A DNA stretch of 64,000 bases, from positions 2,144,689 to 2,208,688 of the forward strand of contig JAUPSS010000007.1 of the NCBI GenBank assembly GCA_040285825.1, read 5' to 3'. Below, in pieces: positions 57,698-64,000 of this stretch. This DNA comes from Eukaryota sp. TZLM1-RC (Eukaryota; Metamonada: BaSk clade). Below the pieces are notes generated by a model. That model made no database searches. It was not told the origin of the DNA and saw only the letters and a list, made by a program, of their open reading frames with translations. The position numbers and the translations under genes were made by a program. Positions within the stretch are counted from its first letter, which is position 1. Every line of letters starts with the position of its first letter.

Positions 57698-60196
57698 TTA
57701 TTCATCAATTGAATACTGTACAACACAAAATAAAAACACTCTTGCCACAATACAACTACCTACACTATCAATACCAACCACACATCCAGTTTTACAATCT
57801 CTACTGTGACCCTCAATAAAATTACTCAATGCAGAAACAACTCCATCACGAATGATTCTGGGATAACAGCTCTTAACATTGGCGACTTGACCAGAAAGCG
57901 AAACCCCTGTAGGTAACTTGGTGCGAATCAAGGAGAGAAGAACACTAAGATCATCTTCCTGACAAGGGGAAATGAGCAAAAATTTGCGAATATTTCGTTC
58001 AAGTTCGGGATCACATCTGAAAATTTGGTGGTTTTTTACAGAGAACCAACCAGTAATTTCCACTTGAGCTTTTCTGGCTAATTCAGTAGTTTCGACAAGA
58101 GGAAGATCAGGACAAGGTGAAATTTTCAGTGGAATGTTGACAGGATCAAATTCAAATGATTGACATATTTCAGAATGATCTCCTTTTAGAATTGCTTGGA
58201 CTAGTTGAGCATTAGCTGACTGCTGAGGCAGCAAAATTTGAGACGCAGTGATAAAGAAATCAACACGCGACAAGAAAGAGATCAAATCGTCGTCTCTGGT
58301 GAAAATTTCGCCAACAATGTCCAAAATGTCATCAGAAACATCCCCAATTGAGCTGAATTTTGATTGTAACGCATCAAATAGCACTATTCCACCACCAAAT
58401 AATACACAATTAATAGAAAAACAATCATTATGATTACCCTTGATTGCTATGGTCGATGAAAAGTCAAGCGAAGTCAATAAACAACTCAATAATAATGACC
58501 TTGTGAGAGAACAGCAGTGACCTAATAACACAGCTAAGTGAGGTAAAATGTTAACGTCGTTGCACACATAATTACCATCATCACGAAGACTTCCACAAAA
58601 GTCAAGAGCATATTTGAGCGAGTCACAAGGGATTGATGTGACCAAATTAGGAAGGTATAACGTGTTGAAAGGCTCAGAAAGGTTGAATTTGATAGGAAAC
58701 TCGATATTGATTGATGTAATTGATCTATCAATATTCTGCTCTGATGATGGTTCAAATTTTGCATCCTTGAAATTTTGGAATTCCTGTCCTGACATCTGCT
58801 GTGACACCAAGAAAAGATCAACATAAACTTTCATTTTCCCAACTTCCAAAACAACTGAGCTTGACTTTCCTTGACTTTCCACATCACCATTCCTGCGTCT
58901 TCCGATGCAGAAAAGAGAGGATAGACCGCACAAAGTAGGGGGATGAGGCGATGCAAGTTTGAACCCTGGAATATCACTTAATGGGCGATTATCAGCATCT
59001 AATAAGTCTAAAAGGTCAGATTTCTTGAGAAGTCCTGTCGAAATTAAGCGTTTGCCACGTGTCACCAACACAACAACATCTTTAACAGGCATATAAGGGA
59101 GTAAACAAAATCCCAAATTTTCATCCCCAATATTTGAGCTTGTGCTGATCCCTTCTATATGACAAATAAGGCTCAAGTCTGAAACTCCATTTGCAGCATC
59201 TTCGTGGGTTTCCAAAGGTGGATTCGTCACTCTTTTTGGTACTATCACGAGTATCTTGGACCTTATCACTTGCCCTTCTGGGAAAGAAGGTAATGGACAA
59301 GAAGAAGGGATCAGTGGTGGATCAGGGTATGAAATATTTAGGTGAAAAGACACTAGAAATGTTTTCTTTGTGTTTGGATGAATACAACAAACAGTGACAA
59401 CACCTGATCTCAACATTGTAAACATTGAGCTCATCCCCAAAATTTCATCCCCTGACATTTTCAAGCAAACTTCTAAATTACCATTACTAAACACTGAGGG
59501 TGGGGTTCCGTCTATAGTAATCTGACCGGCTAATTTGCTTACAACTCCTTCTTTAATAACCCCAACCAGCATACCACTACTGGTAGCATTCCCATGATTG
59601 AATCCTACTTTGGCAGTAACTTCAGCTCTTTCTGGCATTGGAGAGAGGGAAAGACCATTGGATTTGAATGTTAGATCGGACGACACAATGGGCTCAAGGA
59701 GAAGAGAGAAATTGATTGTAGCAATCGCCTTTTCAGCACCTTCTTTTTTTGCGTACTCATCGGTGTAGTTCACAGGTCCCTTTTTCAATGGTGTTTTAAT
59801 ACTCCCTAGTGAGTTAATGAGATCGGTGACAGGGATAACAGCATGGGCAAGAGTCTTGCGTTTCCATTTGCGAATCAGAGGACGGGATTCGAGAGTGATG
59901 GTGAGGTTCTCGGAGACGAATGCTTTGGGATTAACCGAGAAGCGACGGGCTACTATATAGGAATAGTTGTGGGAGGTGCCTGAAGAGAGGGAAGATATGA
60001 TGGATGTAGAGAGACGATGGCCACGGTCTCCTTCAGTGACAATACCCTTACCTTCATGGCGTAGATCTAAACGTTTGAAGGTTCCACCAAATTCGAATCG
60101 GATGATACAACGAGAGACTCCTTTATGAGCTGAGAGTTTAAGATCTTTGATAAGAACACGGAAGGCCTGAGAGGGCTCTTGTGTGAGCTCATTCAT
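57698..60196 (-). CDS. Hypothetical 832-residue protein, C2-like N-terminus
   Basis: An open frame of 832 residues from ATG 60196 with no intron. I do not recognise the family. The first 170 residues (FRVLIKDLKLSAHKGVSRCI then IRFEFGG) are beta-rich and resemble a C2-type lipid- or protein-binding fold. Residues 180-520 are also beta-rich with repeated VxVxV and charged loops. Residues 540-700 contain hydrophobic helical stretches (LPHLAVLLGHCCSLTRSLLL and SCLLTSL) that are not clearly transmembrane. The C-terminal 130 residues are helical with Cys at several positions. No enzyme motif was found. Length and even codon content indicate a real gene. Confidence 0.75.
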   Translation of the reverse strand: MNELTQEPSQAFRVLIKDLKLSAHKGVSRCIIRFEFGGTFKRLDLRHEGKGIVTEGDRGHRLSTSIISSLSSGTSHNYSYIVARRFSVNPKAFVSENLTITLESRPLIRKWKRKTLAHAVIPVTDLINSLGSIKTPLKKGPVNYTDEYAKKEGAEKAIATINFSLLLEPIVSSDLTFKSNGLSLSPMPERAEVTAKVGFNHGNATSSGMLVGVIKEGVVSKLAGQITIDGTPPSVFSNGNLEVCLKMSGDEILGMSSMFTMLRSGVVTVCCIHPNTKKTFLVSFHLNISYPDPPLIPSSCPLPSFPEGQVIRSKILVIVPKRVTNPPLETHEDAANGVSDLSLICHIEGISTSSNIGDENLGFCLLPYMPVKDVVVLVTRGKRLISTGLLKKSDLLDLLDADNRPLSDIPGFKLASPHPPTLCGLSSLFCIGRRRNGDVESQGKSSSVVLEVGKMKVYVDLFLVSQQMSGQEFQNFKDAKFEPSSEQNIDRSITSINIEFPIKFNLSEPFNTLYLPNLVTSIPCDSLKYALDFCGSLRDDGNYVCNDVNILPHLAVLLGHCCSLTRSLLLSCLLTSLDFSSTIAIKGNHNDCFSINCVLFGGGIVLFDALQSKFSSIGDVSDDILDIVGEIFTRDDDLISFLSRVDFFITASQILLPQQSANAQLVQAILKGDHSEICQSFEFDPVNIPLKISPCPDLPLVETTELARKAQVEITGWFSVKNHQIFRCDPELERNIRKFLLISPCQEDDLSVLLSLIRTKLPTGVSLSGQVANVKSCYPRIIRDGVVSALSNFIEGHSRDCKTGCVVGIDSVGSCIVARVFLFCVVQYSIDE

Positions 60197-60522
60197 TAGA
60201 TGTTGTCTATAACAATGAAATAAGTGTCCTTTTTACAGCGATGCAAATGGACTGAGTTTTTAAGAATGACTTTCTTCTTCACACCACCCTTTCATTGAAC
60301 CTTTTCATTCACCGTGTTTTTGAGAAGATTGACTCCTTTTTCATTTGTTGAATATTTCTGAGTTTTATTGTAAATGTATTTTGTAAATTTATGGTCTTTT
60401 GAAACCTTCAACAAACATGGCTATTTGCAGGTATATTGGTCTATCTACACTATCTACATGTGTTTCCATCACTTTCATTTTATTCAGACAAGCATTGCGA
60501 CCTCTGTTCCACAAACTTTCCA
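60197..60522. other. Divergent spacer
   Basis: AT-rich. ATGGCTATTTGCAG followed by GTATAT at 60418 could be a small first exon and donor for the next gene, but I could not find an acceptor that keeps the frame. Confidence 0.35.
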
Positions 60523-60771
60523 ATGAGGAATAGATACGTCATGTATCGTCCAGAACCTGGAATTCCTGCACCATGGAATTTTTCAACTGTTTTCTCCGTT
60601 TTCTTACAATTGAAACAGCAACAACAGGTTCAAAACTCATCTAATAAGAGGACCTTAAATTCAGCCTGTAAAATTTCAGTTCTCAAACTGTTTGCTTTCA
60701 TAGGTTTTTTAGTTTTTTGTTTCATGTGTTCGCTGGTGCCAGTCCACAATTCCAATAACAACTTGGATTGA
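60523..60771 (+). CDS. Hypothetical small tail-anchored membrane protein
   Basis: 82 residues from ATG 60523 (MRNRYVMYRPEPGIPAPWNF). The same frame is open upstream to 60436 but offers no ATG. A Gln/Asn/Ser-rich middle is followed by a hydrophobic helix near the end (LKLFAFIGFLVFCFMCSLVP) and a short polar tail, so it may be inserted by its C-terminus. No family is recognised. It may lack a spliced 5' exon. Could be a chance frame. Confidence 0.4.
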   Translation: MRNRYVMYRPEPGIPAPWNFSTVFSVFLQLKQQQQVQNSSNKRTLNSACKISVLKLFAFIGFLVFCFMCSLVPVHNSNNNLD

Positions 60772-61079
60772 GTCACTAATTACTGATATGAATATTGTAT
60801 CATTTTTGCCTTAGATCGTGTGCGTTTTATCTCAGCCCACCATCTCAGTTTGCTAAATTTCATGCTAAATATCACCAAGTAATACTGTGAAATCATTAAT
60901 ATTGTTCAAGATTCTCCTTAAATCTCTCAAATCTGAAGCTTTTGGATTTGAGCTGGGATAAAATTCCCATTCTGCTACAGATTTAGTTGTTTGATCATTA
61001 TTATTCCAAGTTCAATGAGTTTCATTCCGTATATTATCTTTTTCTTCTTTTTTAAAACTACTTCATTTATTACTTCCAC
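60772..61079. other. Spacer, no feature recognised
   Basis: AT-rich, short frames only. Confidence 0.4.
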
Positions 61080-61830
61080 AATATATGAAAATGATTTTCT
61101 TGAAAGTATTCACTCATTGTTATTGAAAAAAGATCTATGTGAGAATTAGTCATACAAAATTCTGTAAAATTCTGCACGATTGTTCCCTATTCTATTCTTG
61201 TTTTTGCGAAGGTTTGGCCTCTTTAACAGTACTGAAGGGTGTAACAAAATGAGATTACATGTGAGTATTTTAATGGTCCAACTTCTGTTCAAAGCCAACT
61301 GTATTTGTTCTAATTCATTACAGCTCCTGTTACATCATATTGTCAATTATTATTAATTCATAACGTTTCGGTCTTCATTACATGATGCTGTCGAAGAAAC
61401 AATTTTCAATATGGCAAGAAATGCAAGTATCAAAGAGCCCTTGCTTAGAGTAACTATACATTATCATTCTATCATTGGAAAGTTTTGGTTTTGATGACAG
61501 ATGTGTCACTTACTGCCATTGAAATGATTATTGTAAAGTTATTGTTGCGTTTGTTTCACGTAATGTTGCAAATGAAAATTTGGTTTAGAGAAAAAGCCTA
61601 AATCCTATAGATACACATGAACTGAAAGCAAAAGGAAAGCAGATGTGATAATATTGAAGAAGCAGATGCTGGTATAAATAATCAACTTGTATTTATGTTT
61701 TCACATATTCTATCAACGGAACACTATCAGTAGAAAGGGCAATTTTTTGAATGGCTTCCAAAGAATGGTTCAAGAAATAAACGAAAAAGAGCAAGAATAA
61801 ATAGAATAAATGTATCTTTTGATGATGTTC
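61080..61830 (+). mobile_element. LINE subfamily A relic, strongly decayed
   Basis: DNA-level similarity to 2525-3200 of the first copy: ATTCACTCATTGTTATTGAA, CTTCATTACATGATGCTGT, CAATATGGCAAGAAATGCAA, and at the end GAATGGCTTCCAAAGAATGG. Many indels and stops. Confidence 0.7.
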
Positions 61831-61999
61831 GCCATTTCTAGTGCTGTGATTTTTAATTAAGTGTTGAAAAAAGTTTGATTATTACCAACTTTTGTTTGAA
61901 TCCCCAATAGTTTGGATAATAAAAATGCATTGAATTTTGCCAAAAGGTAGTTGATATATTCTGACCTTTACATCAACATTTTTTCACTCATTTATTGAT

Positions 62000-62314
62000 T
62001 CAGTGGTGATGTAGCTTCAACATCGAGGGTAAAGACAGAATCTGACTTCCACCAAGAACACGGAGTACAAGATGCAGAGTGGATTCCTTTTGAATATTGT
62101 AATCTTGTAGAATGTGATCATCTTGCAGTTGTTTTCCTTCAAATATGAGACGTTGTAGATTCACAGGAATTCCTGCCTTTTCTTCGACTTTAGACTTTGC
62201 CGTCTCAGTGGTATCAAATTCTTCAACATCTAGGGTGATTGTCTTGCCAGTGATGGACTTACAAAAATTTGCATCATTGAGAATTTGAAATTTTGATGCA
62301 AATTCAACTAACAC
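62000..62314 (-). pseudogene. Divergent ubiquitin copy, frameshifted near its start
   Basis: The frame contains a ubiquitin moiety: [39 protein letters not shown] and [18 protein letters not shown], followed by a 15-residue extension ([15 protein letters not shown]). Lysines equivalent to K48 and K63 are kept; the end reads LRVLGG instead of LRLRGG. The natural start ATGCAAATTTTTGT (MQIFV) at 62274 is in another frame, because one base is missing before AAGTCC. The open frame instead begins at 62314 with unrelated residues. It is either a retrocopy-like pseudogene or a ubiquitin-like protein with a new N-terminus; I favour pseudogene. Confidence 0.72.
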
Positions 62315-62775
62315 AGATAAATAAAGGTATCAGGGATATCCTTATTATCAACACTAGATATCTTCATCAATTGGAAGTCAAAGTGGTGTTGATACGATCT
62401 AGAGTATATATCACCGAAGCTAATCACACCGAAATTGCAACAAGTCTATCACATTCTGCACCAGAGAAAACATCATCTACGTTCAGGGCGGGGGTAGCCT
62501 GTGTGGGAATGCAAAATTAATAACAGCAGAGTTATATCCACTAAAACAAAGACTCCTAAAACTAGAAGAAAAATAATCCTACTATACAATTCTCATGAAT
62601 ACAATTTGTTCAATGAAGGTTAACTGATGATGCCTGTGAATCTCATACGCTCTGTTCACGTCTTGCTACTTCATTTTCATTATTTCATTAAATACCCTGT
62701 TCTCCATTGCTTTACGTTTATTGTTTTGTTTTACGTTTAATATTTTGTTTTTGGGAAAAATGGATTATGTTTTTT
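62315..62775. other. Spacer, no feature recognised
   Basis: A plus-strand frame at 62293-62520 has no recognisable family and is likely chance. Confidence 0.4.
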
Positions 62776-64000
62776 ATTCATCTTGCACACTTAATTAAAT
62801 TAACTCATAACTAATGGGACGAAATTCATTGAACCAAGATTTTCTCTACAAACTCTTGATCTGCTTGCTGTCTAGCTAAAGTTTCTCTTATTCGATTGAA
62901 AACCGAGGTAATCTATTAATAATGGCAAATTGAATTCGAGAGCGCTTTAAAAAAATATCAAATTTTTTCATTGTTTTTTCTTGAACCAATTTTTGGAAAT
63001 CATTCAAAAAAGTTACTGCTTCTACTGATAGTCTTTTGTTTATCGAAAATGGGAAAGCAATAAAACAAGTGGTCTATTTCTATCAGCATTAGCTTCTTCG
63101 ATATCTTTGTCATATTTTCTATGTTTTTCTTTAGCTTAAAATTCAAGAGCACTTACAGGATTAAGTTTTCTTCTTTGAACCAAAGTGTCATTTGCAACAT
63201 TACATGAGACAAAGTCAACAATAGCTTCCGACTTATCCATCCAATCACAGTATACATCACCTCTATCATCAGAACCAAAATTATTTAGAGACAGTGTTTC
63301 CTTCAGGAGAGGCTCTTTGATGCACGATATTCTTGCAGTTTGTGCCATATTGAAAACAGTGTCTCTAACAGCATCATGTAATGACGAACGAAAAGTCCTC
63401 AATTTCGAACAATTTAGAGCATGGCGTAAAGTGTGATGAGGTGAATTAGAACAAATACATTTTTCTTATGATAATAATTGATTAATGGGGAAATTCAAAT
63501 ATAATTTCATTTTTTGTTACAAATACTTCATTAGTAGCACACAGTCCAAATTTTCGTGGTACAATGGTTACAAACAATGAAGAATCTGATGACTTGCTTT
63601 CACAAACACCCATTTTCCAATAACAATGAGTGAAGATTTTGATTTAATACGGACGAGCTGCATATATTATTATAAAGATCTTTTTCATACATTCCAGTCA
63701 ATCGTTTCTGTAATGTTCGAAGAGTGTATTTTAAATTTAGAAAATTCTTTTCCGGAATATTGTCATTGAATGATTGGGGAAAGCATCGACCTTATTTTTC
63801 TACATCAATTTTTGAAATTTTTTCATTTAATGCAAAAACAGTGGAACTTTGCGATGTCATTAAATATTCCCCATCGGCAAATCTTTCAGAAAACTCAAAT
63901 ATTGCATTTCTGCATCCACCGATTGAAGCACATGAAGTAGCAAAAGAGGCCTTTGTCTAACCTAAACCGCCATAATGTGGACTAAGATAAGCATGATCAG
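62776..64000 (-). mobile_element. LINE subfamily A copy, runs off the window
   Basis: The reverse complement matches 2165-3395 of the first copy: 3' UTR at 62776-62860, nuclease region at 63136-63402 (RSSLHDAVRDTVFNMAQTAR, LKETLSLNNFGSDDRGDVYC), the VTIVPRRF segment near 63560, and the post-RT segment up to 64000. The CCHC and linker are close to the first copy, with scattered frame breaks. Upstream RT would lie beyond the window. Confidence 0.85.

Overview
The window comes from a nuclear eukaryotic genome, most likely a flagellated protist. The DNA is AT-rich, and genes are compact and mostly intronless. The one clearly spliced gene has three introns of only 28-31 bp. An SF-assemblin gene implies flagellar root fibres. 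There are no rRNA or tRNA genes, no CRISPR array and no operons that I can see. I cannot name the species.

Host genes, left to right: a small PPSY-motif protein (12.9-13.2 kb); a sugar-phosphate/phosphate antiporter with three tiny introns (14.4-16.0 kb); a helical-repeat protein sharing a 50-bp promoter with SF-assemblin (16.2-18.3 kb); an AFI1/DENN-type trafficking protein (20.8-22.9 kb); an ankyrin protein (24.7-25.4 kb); a leucine-rich protein (26.3-27.5 kb); a bacterial-type mannose-1-phosphate guanylyltransferase (30.0-31.3 kb); a coiled-coil protein (31.5-31.9 kb); FG-nucleoporin NUP54 (40.3-41.6 kb); an ER M28 metallopeptidase (54.8-57.3 kb); an 832-residue protein of unknown function (57.7-60.2 kb); a small membrane protein (60.5-60.8 kb); and a frameshifted ubiquitin copy (62.0-62.3 kb). 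They form no evident pathway.

Most of the window is mobile DNA. (1) Non-LTR retrotransposons with an R2-like layout (zinc knuckle, reverse transcriptase, CCHC motif, restriction-like endonuclease) occur as more than a dozen copies of several subfamilies, mostly 5'-truncated and frameshifted. (2) There are two families of Ty3-like LTR retrotransposons. One is complete at 5.2-12.5 kb, with 79-bp LTRs, a 4-bp target duplication and a canonical -1 frameshift heptamer (CCCTTTA) between its first two ORFs. The other is a tandem array at 45.6-54.1 kb, with 168-bp LTRs, a gag start codon inside the LTR and an extra ~480-residue region between RNase H and integrase. (3) A 1.2-kb element with 91-bp terminal direct repeats is nested inside a LINE copy. 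(4) Decayed Fanzor (eukaryotic TnpB-like, OMEGA-type nuclease) elements lie at 35.5-36.8 kb and 54.4-54.8 kb, and probably at 37.7-38.9 kb.

The best candidates for something undescribed are the Fanzor relics, which share an Asp-to-Asn change in RuvC-III and one of which ends at the start codon of the metallopeptidase gene; the frameshift signal and extra first ORF of the 79-bp-LTR element; the extra pol region of the second Ty3 family; and the RLE-type LINE lineage itself.
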